Shown: positions 17,584 through 27,829 of the stretch, piece by piece
How positions within the stretch are numbered: the first letter of the stretch is position 1
How the letters are laid out: every line of letters starts with the position of its first letter
Assembly (NCBI RefSeq): GCF_000482485.1
Contig: NZ_KI519435.1
Location: 35,031 to 78,940, forward strand
Direction: 5' to 3'
DNA length: 43,910 nt
DNA from: Paucisalibacillus globulus DSM 18846
GTDB lineage: Bacteria; Bacillota; Bacilli; Bacillales; Amphibacillaceae
Notes under the pieces: generated by a model
Told to the model about the DNA's origin: nothing
The model's input: the letters and a program-made list of their open reading frames with translations, nothing else
The model's database searches: none
Translations under genes and position numbers: made by a program

Positions 17584-20500
17584 TCACATATTCCTTCTAT
17601 ACTGTCCACCGACTTCGTATAGGGCTGTTGTGATTTGGCCTAGGCTGGCTACTTTAACGGTTTCCATTAGTTCTTCAAAGATATTTCCACCGGATGCCGC
17701 TACTTGTTTTAGGCGTTTTAGAGCTGGTTCTACTTGGTCTTGGTGTTTTTCTTGGAACGCTTTAAGTTCTTGAATTTGATGTTCTTTTTCTTCAATTGTT
17801 GCTCGAGCTAACTCCATAGAATCAATTTCTTCTTCTGAAGGTGGATTAGGATTTAAGTATGTGTTTACCCCGATTATTGGTAGCTCACCAGAGTGTTTCT
17901 TCCCTTCATAATATAGCGATTCTTCTTGGATTTTGCCGCGTTGATATTGTCTTTCCATTGCACCTAACACGCCACCACGATCATTCATACGTTCAAATTC
18001 CTGTAAAACTGCTTCCTCTACAAGATCTGTAAGTTCATCCACAATAAAGGACCCTTGTAAGGAATTCTCATTTTTTGTTAATCCAAATTCCCGATTGATA
18101 ATCATTTGAATTGCCATGGCACGGCGTACAGATTCTTCTGTTGGCGTTGTAATTGCCTCATCATATGCATTGGTATGAAGCGAGTTCGTGTTATCCTGAA
18201 TCGCAATTAATGCTTGTAATGTTGTGCGAATATCATTAAAGTCAATTTCCTGCGCATGTAATGAACGGCCAGATGTTTGGATATGATACTTCAATTTTTG
18301 GCTACGTTCATTTGCTCCATATTTATCACGCATCGTAATTGCCCAAATACGACGTGCGACCCGACCAATTACGGTGTATTCTGGGTCCAGTCCGTTCGAG
18401 AAGAAGAATGATAAATTCGGTGCAAATTTATTAATATCCATTCCACGACTCAAATAATACTCTACATACGTAAAGCCGTTTGCAAGGGTAAATGCAAGCT
18501 GTGTAATTGGGTTTGCCCCTGCCTCTGCAATATGATAGCCAGAAATGGAAACAGAGTAATAGTTTCTTACACTTTTATTAATAAAGTATTCTTGAATATC
18601 TCCCATCATTCGTAGTGCAAACTCCGTGGAGAAGATACATGTGTTTTGTCCTTGGTCTTCTTTCAAAATATCAGCCTGAACGGTTCCACGAACAACCGCT
18701 AGTGTATCCGCTTTAATTTTTTCGTACTCCTCATTAGAAGGCTTACGACTATTTTCTTGTTCAAACTTTTCAACTTGCTGATCAATTGCCGTGTTAAAGT
18801 ACATGGCTAAAATTATCGGTGCTGGACCGTTAATTGTCATGGATACGGAGGTTAATGGATTGATTAAATCAAAGCCATTATATAGCTTTTTCATATCGTC
18901 TAGCGTACAGACGTTAACCCCACTCTCCCCAACTTTTCCATAGATATCCGGACGGTATGCTGGATCCTCGCCATATAATGTAACGGAGTCAAAGGCAGTT
19001 GATAAACGTTTCGCATCATCATTTTTCGAAAGGTAATGGAAACGACGATTCGTTCTTTCTGGCGTTCCTTCTCCCGCGAATTGACGAGTTGGATCTTCTC
19101 CTTTACGCTTGAACGGGAATACTCCAGCGGTAAAAGGAAATGCTCCTGGAACATTTTCTTTTAGTTGCCAAAGAAGTCTTTCTCCCCAGTCCATATACTT
19201 CGGAAAAGCCACCTTAGGAATCTTCAAGCCTGCTAAGGATTCTGTTGTTAAATCCATTTTAATTTCCCTGTCACGGACCTTAAACGTCATGGTGTCTCCG
19301 GTATAGCTCTCTTTCAATGTATCCCATGACTCTAATAATTTTTTCGCATTCGGATGAAGGGTTGCTTCATAGGTTGTGTAAGACGATTTTAATGTATTTT
19401 TTACCGATTCATCTTCTACTAGTTCCAGTGCACCATTTAGCTGATACATCTTTCTAGCAACTCCACTTTGTTCTAAAGCTGTCTTGTGATAGTTGCGAAC
19501 ATGGCTAGCTATCTCACGTAAATAGTGGCGTCGTTCATTTGTGATGATTAGGTTTTGCTTTTCAGAAATAGTGAAACGGTCAAAGTCTATTTGCTCTTCC
19601 CAACCATATTTATCATTTAACTTATCAATAATTGCTGCAAATAAAGCATTTGTACCTGTGTCATTGAATTGACTTGCAATTGTTCCAAATACAGGGAATG
19701 TTTTCTTATCGTGATGGAAAAGCATATGACTTCTCTCATATTGCTTTCGTACTTGATTCAAGGCATCCTCTGAGCCCTTTTGTTCAAATTTATTTATCAC
19801 GATAAAATCAGCATAATCAATCATGTCAATTTTTTCGAGCTGTGTTGGCGCACCGAATTCTGATGTCATCACATACATAGAAAGGTCTGTGATGTCCGTA
19901 ATTGCGGCATCTCCTTGCCCAATCCCACTTGTTTCAACCACTATAAAATCATAGCCAGATGCACGAACAACTTGGATAACATCCTCGATTGCCTTAGATA
20001 ATTCGCTTCTTGAATCCCTTGTAGCGAGTGAACGCATATAAACACGATTTGTAAAAATAGCATTCATACGGATTCTATCTCCAAGAAGTGCCCCACCCGT
20101 TTTCCGCTTCGTTGGATCAATCGAAATTATGGCCACTTTTTTATCCTCTATTTCATTCAAGAAACGGCGAATTAACTCATCGGTTAATGAGCTCTTTCCT
20201 GCCCCACCTGTACCAGTAATACCTAGAACAGGTATCCTTGGATTCACTATTTTCCCAATAGCTTCTAATACTTTCTGTTTCTCTGAATCCGCAACTTTTT
20301 CATTTTCCACATACGTAATCATTCTCGCCATCGCTTGGCGGTCACCAGTTTGCAATTTCTCCAGTTGTTTTTCCAAATCAAATGGTGGTAGAAAGTCGCA
20401 TTGCTCTAATTTGAAGTTAATCATCCCTTGCAAGCCAAGTTCCCGGCCATCGTCAGGAGAGAAAATGCGGGAAACACCATACTGGTGCAGTTCCTTTATT

Positions 20501-20829
20501 TCACGTGGGATAATTACACCACCACCCCCACCAAATACTTTGATATGTTCTGCATCTAATTCTTTTAATAAATCAATCATGTATTTAAAATATTCCACAT
20601 GCCCACCTTGATACGAAGATATGGCGATTCCTTGTGCGTCTTCCTGAATTGCTGCATGGACCACCTCTTCAACGGAACGGTTATGGCCCAAATGAATGAC
20701 CTCAGCTCCACTTGCTTGTAGAATTCGGCGCATGATGTTAATAGATGCATCATGGCCGTCGAAAAGGCTTGATGCAGTAACAAAGCGTACTGGATGCTTT
20801 GTTTTATATGGTGTTGTTTGTTGTACCAT
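17584..20829 (-). CDS. icmF: Fused isobutyryl-CoA mutase IcmF
   Basis: IcmF is an adenosylcobalamin-dependent mutase interconverting isobutyryl-CoA and n-butyryl-CoA; some homologues also act on pivalyl- or isovaleryl-CoA. Domain order is diagnostic. The B12-binding domain is at residues 13-145 with base-off His26 in DGHDAS and VFGGGGGVI. The MeaB-like G-protein chaperone domain starts near 200 with P-loop GTGGAGKS at 206-213. The TIM-barrel mutase domain runs from about 550 to the end. Length is 1081 residues, like characterised IcmF proteins. GGAGG precedes the ATG. It follows the TetR gene and copy C of the repeat, probably in one transcriptional region. Confidence 0.95.
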   Translation of the reverse strand: MVQQTTPYKTKHPVRFVTASSLFDGHDASINIMRRILQASGAEVIHLGHNRSVEEVVHAAIQEDAQGIAISSYQGGHVEYFKYMIDLLKELDAEHIKVFGGGGGVIIPREIKELHQYGVSRIFSPDDGRELGLQGMINFKLEQCDFLPPFDLEKQLEKLQTGDRQAMARMITYVENEKVADSEKQKVLEAIGKIVNPRIPVLGITGTGGAGKSSLTDELIRRFLNEIEDKKVAIISIDPTKRKTGGALLGDRIRMNAIFTNRVYMRSLATRDSRSELSKAIEDVIQVVRASGYDFIVVETSGIGQGDAAITDITDLSMYVMTSEFGAPTQLEKIDMIDYADFIVINKFEQKGSEDALNQVRKQYERSHMLFHHDKKTFPVFGTIASQFNDTGTNALFAAIIDKLNDKYGWEEQIDFDRFTISEKQNLIITNERRHYLREIASHVRNYHKTALEQSGVARKMYQLNGALELVEDESVKNTLKSSYTTYEATLHPNAKKLLESWDTLKESYTGDTMTFKVRDREIKMDLTTESLAGLKIPKVAFPKYMDWGERLLWQLKENVPGAFPFTAGVFPFKRKGEDPTRQFAGEGTPERTNRRFHYLSKNDDAKRLSTAFDSVTLYGEDPAYRPDIYGKVGESGVNVCTLDDMKKLYNGFDLINPLTSVSMTINGPAPIILAMYFNTAIDQQVEKFEQENSRKPSNEEYEKIKADTLAVVRGTVQADILKEDQGQNTCIFSTEFALRMMGDIQEYFINKSVRNYYSVSISGYHIAEAGANPITQLAFTLANGFTYVEYYLSRGMDINKFAPNLSFFFSNGLDPEYTVIGRVARRIWAITMRDKYGANERSQKLKYHIQTSGRSLHAQEIDFNDIRTTLQALIAIQDNTNSLHTNAYDEAITTPTEESVRRAMAIQMIINREFGLTKNENSLQGSFIVDELTDLVEEAVLQEFERMNDRGGVLGAMERQYQRGKIQEESLYYEGKKHSGELPIIGVNTYLNPNPPSEEEIDSMELARATIEEKEHQIQELKAFQEKHQDQVEPALKRLKQVAASGGNIFEELMETVKVASLGQITTALYEVGGQYRRNM

Positions 20830-20889
20830 TTGTCAAAACCTCCAATTTAATTAAGCTGTTTCTTAATCTTTGTTGTCATACTGTAGTCC

Positions 20890-21067
20890 GCAGCTCGTAT
20901 ACACTCCGCGCATCCTAAGGCGGCTGTTGAGCCTCCTCGCTCGTTCCGAGCTGCGGGGTCTCACCTATGCCTATCCTCCCATAGGACAAGGAAGGCTTCG
21001 AAAGCGATACCTCGCACTCAGAAAAAGCGGTCTTCTTTTTCAAGGAGTCTCCGTGTATACGGGCTGC
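20890..21067. repeat. Palindrome-ended intergenic element, copy C (178 bp)
   Basis: Terminal inverted repeats GCAGCTCGTATACAC (20890-20904) and GTGTATACGGGCTGC (21053-21067) match at 14 of 15 positions. The core shares long identical blocks with copy A, including GAGCTGCGGGGTCTCACC, the CCTAT...ATAGG hairpin and AAGGAGTCTCCGTGTAT. The terminal arms differ from copy A but differ on both sides in step, keeping the pairing. That implies the fold is maintained. It lies between the TetR gene and icmF. Confidence 0.85.
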
Positions 21068-21128
21068 TCCGAGGATAAAACTAAATCTACTTTCCTTTTA
21101 CAAATCAACAACTTTTAAAAACTGCCAT

Positions 21129-21752
21129 TTAATTTAAATCGTTAATTCCCATTGCTGAGAAGGCGAATTGTAGTTGTTTTTCGATGTATTGTTCTAGGGT
21201 GATGTCTTTTTGTAGCATCCATCTGCGGAAGCCCCACATGTGACCTTGGATCATGATGTTGTTGGCGATTAGGGTGATGTCTTGTTTTGGTAATGCATTT
21301 GGTAGGGATGCTGTGATTGCTTTTTCGAGCATGGTTGCCATTTCCTTTTCTTTTTGGAGAATGGCGCTTCTTGTTTCTTTACTTAGTGATTTGACTTCTT
21401 GGTATAAAATTAAAATCTCTTCCTGCATTTCATCCATTAAGCGGAAAAAGGACGTAATGACATTTCCTAAGTTCTCTGTAGAGGGTTGGTTTAGTTCAAC
21501 TACGGCCTCTAGACGTTTTTTCACTTCTCCATGGATGGAATCACAGACAAGATATAACACATCTTCCTTCGTACGGATATATTCATAAAGGGTCCCAATA
21601 CTAAATCCAGATTCCTTAGCAATTTCTCTTGTGGTGGTGCGATGAAATCCTTTTTCTTTAAATAACGTTAAGGCACCTTTAATCATTTGGTCGCGCCTTT
21701 TTTTAATTAACTCCTCATCTTTAACAGAAGATAGAACCTTATTCCCCGACAC
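21129..21752 (-). CDS. TetR/AcrR-family transcriptional regulator
   Basis: The N-terminal helix-turn-helix is clear: IKKRRDQMIKGALTLFKEKGFHRTTTREIAKESGFSIGTLYEYIRTKEDVLYLV, about residues 17-70. The ligand domain is typical of TetR proteins of fatty-acid regulation but is not assignable to FadR. The GTG at 21752 is preferred, since GGGAG lies eight bases upstream; it overlaps the 3' end of meaB by 14 bp, implying coupling. The 45 upstream codons are meaB sequence in another frame. It probably controls the icmF/meaB or acyl-CoA genes; the inducer is unknown, perhaps an acyl-CoA. Confidence 0.9.
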   Translation of the reverse strand: MSGNKVLSSVKDEELIKKRRDQMIKGALTLFKEKGFHRTTTREIAKESGFSIGTLYEYIRTKEDVLYLVCDSIHGEVKKRLEAVVELNQPSTENLGNVITSFFRLMDEMQEEILILYQEVKSLSKETRSAILQKEKEMATMLEKAITASLPNALPKQDITLIANNIMIQGHMWGFRRWMLQKDITLEQYIEKQLQFAFSAMGINDLN

Positions 21753-22689
21753 TCGTCCATCTCCCTTCTTTTTTCCATTTCTCATACCAGTCACTGGCTT
21801 GTTTATACGGGTCACCGTTTCTTTGTTCATCATTAGAATTCGGATGCGCTTGAATAAACTGATGGACATCACGCCAGATTTCTTCACGGATTAATTCAAG
21901 TACTTCTAACTCACTTTGCTGGTCTCGACGCTTTTTCCCTTCGGATGTGCTATATAAGTAATGGTGATGCACTTTGATTTTTTCCCACAGCTCATCGATT
22001 CCTTTGTTTTCCGTTGTGATGGTCCGAACGATTGCTGTTTCATGTTGATCGGTTTTGGTAATGTGAACAAGTTCCCTAAGCATAGCTCTAAGCTTCCCTA
22101 CACCATGTAGGTCCGCTTTATTAATGACATACAAATCAGCAATTTCCATGATTCCAGCTTTAAAAATTTGGAGCACATCTCCACTGTTAGGTGTTAGTAC
22201 AACCGCTGTTGTGTCAACGATTTTCATAATATCGAGTTCCGATTGACCAACCCCGACCGTTTCCACAATAATGACGTCAAAACCAAATGCATCACAAATT
22301 CGAACGGCATCTTTAGTTGCTCGTGCAAGACCGCCAAGACTGCCTCTAGTTGCCATACTGCGTATATAAACACCGTCATCGGTAAAATGCTCATTCATTC
22401 GAACACGGTCACCAAGGAGTGCCCCTCCACTAAATGGACTGGTAGGGTCAACAGCAATGACTGCAACCGTCTTCCCCTCTGCCCGAATATGAGAAATCAG
22501 CCGGTTTACAAGCGAGCTTTTCCCGGCACCAGGAGAACCAGTTAGCCCGATAATCATGCCATTCTTTTTGATAGAATAAGCATCTTGCATGATTTGTAAT
22601 TTATCTTCATGGTCATTTTCTACAAGCGTAATTGCTCTTGCTAAGGCACGAATATCCTTATTAGCAATCCGCTCCACTAACTGGTGCAT
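21739..22689 (-). CDS. meaB: MeaB/ArgK-family GTPase, mutase chaperone
   Basis: MeaB proteins are G3E-family GTPases that gate cobalamin loading and protect acyl-CoA mutases. The P-loop GSPGAGKS is at residues 51-58, followed by [35 protein letters not shown], the Walker B-like ETVGVGQSE and the NKAD specificity motif. The 316-residue length fits. The ATG at 22689 is chosen because AGAAGGGGAGT lies eight bases upstream; 25 upstream in-frame codons come from the repeat/IS-end sequence. Notably the neighbouring IcmF already contains its own chaperone domain. Confidence 0.93.
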   Translation of the reverse strand: MHQLVERIANKDIRALARAITLVENDHEDKLQIMQDAYSIKKNGMIIGLTGSPGAGKSSLVNRLISHIRAEGKTVAVIAVDPTSPFSGGALLGDRVRMNEHFTDDGVYIRSMATRGSLGGLARATKDAVRICDAFGFDVIIVETVGVGQSELDIMKIVDTTAVVLTPNSGDVLQIFKAGIMEIADLYVINKADLHGVGKLRAMLRELVHITKTDQHETAIVRTITTENKGIDELWEKIKVHHHYLYSTSEGKKRRDQQSELEVLELIREEIWRDVHQFIQAHPNSNDEQRNGDPYKQASDWYEKWKKEGRWTSVGE

Positions 22690-22717
22690 CCTAATGACTC
22701 CCCTTCTATCAGTTTTA

Positions 22718-23009
22718 GGCAAGAGGACTCCCATCCTCAAGGAATACGAAGGGCTTTTGCCCAATGAGTAGGTCGGAGGTGAATCGCCCTTTTGTATTTA
22801 CGAACATTTGTTTGTGTTGTGAAATATACTTACAAGGTGTCCCTTGACAACTGAACATCAGAGGTTGTGGCAAGAATCGTTGCTATGTCACGTAAAATGT
22901 TCAAGCCACCCGTCAGCAGAGGCACACAATCATGTGAAACCCAATAAGCTGAAAAAAGTATTCCCAAAGGCAAGACCAATGGGATAGCGGGGTTGGGTGT
23001 TTTTAGCAC
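22718..23009 (-). mobile_element. Probable IS200/IS605-type element remnant (right end)
   Basis: At 22718-22789 the minus strand reads GGGCGATTCACCTCCGACCT, an inner GGGCAAAAGCCC hairpin, then AGGATGGGAGTCCTCTTGCC. This layout resembles right-end hairpins of Bacillaceae IS200/IS605 elements. Just upstream on that strand a 59-codon open frame (22830-23009) ends LNILRDIATILATTSDVQLSRDTL, vaguely like the NILREGLxILA tail of TnpB, with no start or ribosome binding site. No intact transposase remains. The assignment rests on remembered resemblance. Confidence 0.4.
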
Positions 23010-23065
23010 TCCACTGTGTCAACTCCACTAACGTTAAGCATTCAGCAATGTTTGATACGTTAGAA

Positions 23066-23105
23066 ACCCCCACTTCAAATTTTCGTTAGCAAATTAAGTG
23101 GCGGG
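23066..23105 (-). terminator. Hairpin terminator of the acyl-CoA dehydrogenase operon
   Basis: Right after the acdA stop the minus strand forms CCCGCCACTTAATTT...AAATTTGAAGTGGGGG with two mismatches, followed by TTTCTAACG. The strong stem with a weak U-tract suggests the operon ends here and meaB is separately transcribed. Confidence 0.65.
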
Positions 23106-23110
23106 AGTAT

Positions 23111-24250
23111 TCATTTCGTAACCATTCTACCGATCACAAGACGTTGAACTTCTTGTGTGCCCTCATAAATTTGTGTAATTTTTGCATCACGCATATAGCG
23201 CTCTACTGGGTAATCTTTTGTATAACCATATCCACCGAAAACTTGAACCGCTTCAACAGTAGACCTCATGGCAACATCGCCTGCGAATAGTTTCGACATG
23301 GCAGATGCTTTTCCATATGGTAGCCCTTCTGATTCTAACCAAGCTGCTTGATAGGTTAATAGACGAGCTGCTTCTACTTCTGTCGCTATATCTGCTAGTT
23401 TGAAAGAAATCCCTTGATTATGGGCGATTGGCTTTCCAAACTGCTCGCGCTCTTTTGCGTAGCCAGTTGCTGCATCTAATGCTCCTTGTGCAATACCAAC
23501 TGCTTGAGCAGCAATCCCATTACGTCCGCCATCTAAAGTCGTCATAGCAATCGTAAAGCCTTGCCCTTCCGCACCTAGTAGATTTTCTTTTGGTACACGG
23601 CAATTTTCAAAGATTAGCTCAGTTGTAGGTGAGGAACGAATTCCTAACTTCTTCTCTTTTTTACCAAATGTAAATCCTTCCGTTCCTTTTTCTACAATAA
23701 ATGCACTGATTCCTTTATGACGTGCATCTACATCGGTTTTAGCAAATACGACGTAAATATCTCCTACGCCACCATTGGTTATCCATACTTTACTTCCATT
23801 AAGCACATAATGGTCACCATCTAATTTTGCCGTTGTTCTCATCGAAGCAACGTCACTTCCAGCGCCCGGCTCAGACAACGCATAAGCACCTAAAGCTTCT
23901 CCAGTCGCTAGACGTGTTAGGAAGTTTTTCTTTTGTTCTTCATTACCGTATTTATAAATCGGCCAGCTTGCTAATGATAGGTGAGCTGAAAGTGTTACCC
24001 CTGTAGAAGCACAAACACGAGACAACTCTTCTACAGCAATCACATAGCTTACGTAATCAGCACCGATACCACCATACTCTTCTGGCCAAGGGATCCCTGT
24101 TAATCCTAATTCAGCCATTTTATCGAAAATTTCGCGGTCAAAACGTTCTTCCTCATCACGTTCCGCAGCTGTTGGCTCTACTTCTTTTCTAGCAAAATCC
24201 TGTACCATTTTCCGTAGCATTTCTTGTTCTTCAGTTAGTTGAAAGTTCAT
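23111..24250 (-). CDS. acdA: Acyl-CoA dehydrogenase (AcdA-like)
   Basis: This FAD enzyme introduces the 2,3-trans double bond of acyl-CoA in beta-oxidation or branched-chain amino-acid breakdown. Signatures are [18 protein letters not shown] (about residues 123-140), [43 protein letters not shown] and the catalytic Glu at about 363 in IYEGTQE. The 379-residue length is standard. It follows the paralogous dehydrogenase by 12 bp, so the two are co-transcribed. B. subtilis acdA lies in the equivalent fadF-acdA-rpoE neighbourhood. Confidence 0.92.
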   Translation of the reverse strand: MNFQLTEEQEMLRKMVQDFARKEVEPTAAERDEEERFDREIFDKMAELGLTGIPWPEEYGGIGADYVSYVIAVEELSRVCASTGVTLSAHLSLASWPIYKYGNEEQKKNFLTRLATGEALGAYALSEPGAGSDVASMRTTAKLDGDHYVLNGSKVWITNGGVGDIYVVFAKTDVDARHKGISAFIVEKGTEGFTFGKKEKKLGIRSSPTTELIFENCRVPKENLLGAEGQGFTIAMTTLDGGRNGIAAQAVGIAQGALDAATGYAKEREQFGKPIAHNQGISFKLADIATEVEAARLLTYQAAWLESEGLPYGKASAMSKLFAGDVAMRSTVEAVQVFGGYGYTKDYPVERYMRDAKITQIYEGTQEVQRLVIGRMVTK

Positions 24251-24262
24251 CCCATTAGCCTC

Positions 24263-25399
24263 CTAATTCCTCAGTAAATGATTAGCAATTACCATGTGTT
24301 GTATTTCATTTGTTCCTTCGTAAATTTGCGTTATTTTCGCATCACGGAATAGTCGTTCCACTGGATATTCCTCGGTATAGCCATATCCACCATAAATTTG
24401 TACCGCTTCAATCGCCACTTTCATTGCCGTGTTCGAAGCATACATTTTTGCCATGGATGCTTCTTTAGCACAAGGAATATTCTGCTCAATTAGCGATGCA
24501 GCTTGATAGACTAATAGTTTGGCAGCTTCGACCTCTGTTGCCATATCTGCTAGTTTGAAAGATATCCCCTGGTTGTGAGTAATTGGCTTACCAAACTGCT
24601 CCCGCTCACGCGCATAATTGGTCGCATGCTCCAGCGCCGCTTCTGCAATGCCAAGTGCTTGAGCTGCAATTCCAACCCTGCCTTTGTTTAAGTTTGCCAT
24701 CGCAATCCTAAAGCCATCCCCTTCATTCCCTAGAAGTTGTTCTTTCGAAATACGACATCCTTCAAACGTTAATTGGACTGTACTTGAGCCATGTAAGCCC
24801 ATTTTCTTTTCTTGCTTTCCAATACTAAATCCTTCTGTACCCTTTTCTATGATAAAGGCAGAGATTCCATTCGGTTCTGGAGAGGTTTTGGCAAATACGA
24901 TGTATAAATCGGATGCCCCTCCATTGGTAATAAACACTTTTGAACCATTCAATACATAGTAGTCACCATCTTGCTTGGCAGTTGTTTTAAGGTTTTTTGC
25001 ATCAGAGCCTGCCTGTGGTTCGGTTAATGCAAATGCACCAAGATATTCCCCTGTAGCAAGCTTCGATACGTATTTTTGTTTTTGCGCTTCTGTTCCAAAA
25101 AAGAGTATCGGGTTCGTACCTACAGATGTATGAACAGATAAAATAACCCCAAGTGTTGCGCTGACTTTAGACAGCTCATGAATAGCGATAATATAAGATG
25201 TATAGTCCATCCCTGCACCTTGGTATTCTTCAGGGATAGGAATTCCCATTACCCCAAGTTCGCCCATTTTACGAATAAGTTCGATTGGAAATCTTTCTTC
25301 CCTTTCCATCCTGTCTATCTCTGGGAAAACTTCTTTTTGTGCAAAGTCTTGAACCATTTTTCGCATCATTTGTTGTTCATCTGTGAAATGAAAATGCAT
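24263..25399 (-). CDS. Acyl-CoA dehydrogenase (MmgC-like paralogue)
   Basis: A second FAD-dependent acyl-CoA dehydrogenase of 378 residues, clearly paralogous to the downstream acdA. It has [80 protein letters not shown] and the catalytic Glu at about 361. The gene order thiolase, 3-hydroxyacyl-CoA dehydrogenase, dehydrogenase recalls the mmgABC operon, so this may be the MmgC-like short-chain enzyme. Substrate chain length cannot be read from sequence. A CCCCC-complement (GGGGGG) precedes the ATG. Confidence 0.9.
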   Translation of the reverse strand: MHFHFTDEQQMMRKMVQDFAQKEVFPEIDRMEREERFPIELIRKMGELGVMGIPIPEEYQGAGMDYTSYIIAIHELSKVSATLGVILSVHTSVGTNPILFFGTEAQKQKYVSKLATGEYLGAFALTEPQAGSDAKNLKTTAKQDGDYYVLNGSKVFITNGGASDLYIVFAKTSPEPNGISAFIIEKGTEGFSIGKQEKKMGLHGSSTVQLTFEGCRISKEQLLGNEGDGFRIAMANLNKGRVGIAAQALGIAEAALEHATNYAREREQFGKPITHNQGISFKLADMATEVEAAKLLVYQAASLIEQNIPCAKEASMAKMYASNTAMKVAIEAVQIYGGYGYTEEYPVERLFRDAKITQIYEGTNEIQHMVIANHLLRN

Positions 25400-25438
25400 G
25401 GTTTCGCCCCCCTTTCTAAAGGTGAAAAATATGTAGTA

Positions 25439-26284
25439 CTAATCGTACTGATAAAATCCGCGACCTGATTTCTTACCTAACCAGCCAGCCTTCACATATT
25501 TTCTTAAAAGTGGGCATGGACGGTATTTACTGTCTCCAAATCCTTCATGTAACACTTCCATAATATAAAGACATGTATCTAGACCAATAAAATCGGCTAA
25601 TTGTAACGGCCCCATTGGGTGATTCATCCCAAGCTTCATAACCGTATCAATATCTTCTACCGATGCCACTCCCTCATATAACGTGTAGATAGCTTCATTG
25701 ATCATCGGCATTAGTATACGATTCGATACAAAGCCTGGAAAATCATTCACTTCAACTGGAGTTTTACTTAGTTTATGTGTCATATCCTCAATAGCTTGAT
25801 ATGTCTCATCACTTGTTTGTAACCCGCGGATGATTTCTACTAATTTCATAACTGGCACTGGATTCATAAAATGCATTCCGATTACTTGATCCGGCCTATT
25901 GGTAGCGCTTGCAATTTCCGTAATAGGAAGTGACGATGTATTGGATGCAAGAATCGTATGTGCCGGTGCAATTTCATCCAACTGCTTAAATACACTAGTT
26001 TTAACATCCATATTTTCAATTACTGCCTCAACAACTAAATCACAGTTCTTTGCATCTTGTAGGCTAGTTGAAGGAGTTAATCTATTTAATGTATCTGTTT
26101 TTTCTGTATCCGTGATACGTCCTTTGTCCACTGCACGGGTTAATAATTTTTCAATATTTTTCATACCTTTTTCTAAAGCTGCTTCGTTCATATCATTTAA
26201 ATAAACATGGAATCCGGATTGCGCAAAGACTTGAGCAATACCCGCTCCCATTTGTCCTGCGCCAATTACCATTATTGTTTTCAT
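25439..26284 (-). CDS. mmgB: 3-hydroxybutyryl-CoA dehydrogenase
   Basis: This enzyme oxidises (S)-3-hydroxyacyl-CoA to 3-oxoacyl-CoA with NAD(P)+. The Rossmann motif GAGQMGAG starts near residue 8 of [19 protein letters not shown], followed by [30 protein letters not shown] and the C-terminal [15 protein letters not shown] and [15 protein letters not shown]. At 282 residues it is the short single-domain type, as in MmgB or clostridial Hbd. The ATG at 26284 has GGAGGTG upstream; 27 upstream in-frame codons are unsupported. Confidence 0.93.
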   Translation of the reverse strand: MKTIMVIGAGQMGAGIAQVFAQSGFHVYLNDMNEAALEKGMKNIEKLLTRAVDKGRITDTEKTDTLNRLTPSTSLQDAKNCDLVVEAVIENMDVKTSVFKQLDEIAPAHTILASNTSSLPITEIASATNRPDQVIGMHFMNPVPVMKLVEIIRGLQTSDETYQAIEDMTHKLSKTPVEVNDFPGFVSNRILMPMINEAIYTLYEGVASVEDIDTVMKLGMNHPMGPLQLADFIGLDTCLYIMEVLHEGFGDSKYRPCPLLRKYVKAGWLGKKSGRGFYQYD

Positions 26285-26402
26285 ATGGTGCACCTCCATT
26301 AGGATTAGTGGGATGAGGTGTGTATTGAGAGTGGGTAGGATTGCAAATGGACCGAGTGCTGGCATGAGATCTCTCGTGCGGGGCCTGCGACAGTTAACTT
26401 GA

Positions 26403-26459
26403 AACTTGCGGCCTTACCTGCCGAACTTGCGACCTTACCCGCGAAACTTGCGGCCACCA
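26403..26459. repeat. 21-bp tandem repeat, about 2.7 copies
   Basis: Units start at 26403, 26424 and 26445 with the core AACTTGCGRCCTTACCYGCS (last copy partial). They lie between the thiolase stop and the mmgB start, i.e. past the 3' end of a gene like the 20-bp arrays, but the consensus differs. The period is a multiple of three and a plus-strand reading gives [18 protein letters not shown]. No ribosome binding site or homologue supports a gene there. The flanks of this 270-bp gap show nothing else. Confidence 0.75.
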
Positions 26460-26556
26460 CCACTAATTATGCGCCCAATCACACAAAGCAGCTCTCCATT
26501 CCCCTACATCTAGCAAACTCTCAAACTGTACCTCATCCTATATTCAATTCGTTCTA

Positions 26557-27744
26557 TTACTCTCCAGCAACCTCGATCAAAATTGCATCACCTTGCCCAC
26601 CGCCACTACAGATTGCAGCGATACCTAATCCTCCGCCTCGACGTTTTAATTCGTGGATTAGTGTTAAGATAATACGAGATCCACTTGCTCCGATTGGATG
26701 TCCAAGTGCTACTGCTCCACCATTTACATTGACCTTTTCAGGATCTAGACTAGCAATGACTCCACTTGCTAGTGATACTGCTGCAAATGCTTCGTTGATT
26801 TCGTATAAATCTATATCATCTTTGGTATAACCTGTTTTTTCAAGTAATGCATTAATAACGATTCCTGGTGTTTGAGGGAAGTTTTTCGCTTCGACTGCAA
26901 CTTCTGCATGACCTAAAATAGTTGCTAATGGCTTTTTGCCAAGGCTTTCTGCTTTTTCTTCAGACATTAACACAAATGCAGCTGCACCATCATTAATCCC
27001 AGGTGCGTTACCAGCTGTAATTGTTCCATCTTTATCAAATGCTGGTCGTAGTTTTCCTAATACATCTAAACTAGTATCTTTTCTTGGTGCTTCATCTTTT
27101 TCTACTAAAATAGGATCCCCTTTACGCTGAGGAATCTCTACAGCAACAATTTCGTCATCAAATAAACCATCATCTATTGCTTTCACGGCACGCATATGAC
27201 TACGGTATGCCCACTCGTCTTGAGCTTCACGTGTTAAATTGAACTCCTCTGCTGTTGAATTACCATATGTTCCCATGTGTACATTGGTAAACGAACAGGT
27301 CAATCCATCGTGTACCATCATATCAACAACACGCTTATCGCCCATACGGTTACCCCAGCGTGCATCAGGTAGGATATATGGTGCGTTACTCATACTTTCC
27401 ATTCCACCAGCAACAACAACCTCTTCTTCACCAAGGCGAATTAACATATCTGCTAATGTGACGCTTCGTAATCCAGAAGCACAAACTTTATTGATTGTTT
27501 CTGTTTTCACTTCCCATGGAAGGCCTGCTTCACGTGATGCTTGACGAGAAGGGAGCTGTCCTTGACCACCTTGTAAAACATTTCCCATAATTACTTCGCC
27601 AACCTCTGCACCATCTACCCCTGCTCTTTCTAAAGCAGCTTTAATTGCTTTCCCACCTAATTGGGACGCAGTCAATGACATTAAGGCACCGCCAAATTTT
27701 CCAAATGGAGTTCTAGCTCCAGCTACAATGACAGATTTTTTCAT
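26557..27744 (-). CDS. mmgA: Acetyl-CoA acyltransferase (thiolase, MmgA-like)
   Basis: Thiolase splits 3-oxoacyl-CoA, or condenses two acetyl-CoA in reverse. The nucleophilic Cys is at about residue 88 in [39 protein letters not shown] and [13 protein letters not shown] give the His and second Cys. Length is 395 residues. The ATG at 27744 ([18 protein letters not shown]) has AGGAGG ten bases upstream; fifteen in-frame upstream codons are rejected. The closest functional class is acetyl-CoA C-acetyltransferase, with the dehydrogenases downstream completing beta-oxidation. Confidence 0.94.
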   Translation of the reverse strand: MKKSVIVAGARTPFGKFGGALMSLTASQLGGKAIKAALERAGVDGAEVGEVIMGNVLQGGQGQLPSRQASREAGLPWEVKTETINKVCASGLRSVTLADMLIRLGEEEVVVAGGMESMSNAPYILPDARWGNRMGDKRVVDMMVHDGLTCSFTNVHMGTYGNSTAEEFNLTREAQDEWAYRSHMRAVKAIDDGLFDDEIVAVEIPQRKGDPILVEKDEAPRKDTSLDVLGKLRPAFDKDGTITAGNAPGINDGAAAFVLMSEEKAESLGKKPLATILGHAEVAVEAKNFPQTPGIVINALLEKTGYTKDDIDLYEINEAFAAVSLASGVIASLDPEKVNVNGGAVALGHPIGASGSRIILTLIHELKRRGGGLGIAAICSGGGQGDAILIEVAGE

Positions 27745-27803
27745 CTTAAAAATTCCTCCTAATCTTATTTTTTCTATGTTGTCATTCATTATGTCTCAAC
27801 GAT

Positions 27804-27817
27804 TGAACGCTCGCTCA
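27804..27817. promoter_or_regulatory. Palindromic operator-like dyad upstream of thiolase gene
   Basis: TGAACGCTCGCTCA is a near-perfect 14-bp dyad (TGAnCGnnCGnTCA) 60 bp upstream of the thiolase start. Its size and symmetry suit a TetR-family dimer, and the regulator at 21129-21752 is a candidate ligand. No second copy was found in the window, so this is tentative. Confidence 0.35.
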
Positions 27818-27829
27818 GTTTCTATTCTG

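Noticed and set aside
21753-21887. Longer N-terminus for the TetR regulator
   Set aside because: These codons overlap meaB in another frame and no ribosome binding site supports them; the GTG at 21752 has one.
22690-23110. Cobalamin riboswitch upstream of the B12-related genes
   Set aside because: No B12-box-like sequence was found on the minus strand; the region is better read as a terminator plus a mobile-element remnant.
26399-26830. 143-codon plus-strand ORF over the 21-bp repeat
   Set aside because: It is antisense to the thiolase 3' end, with low-complexity sequence and no ribosome binding site.
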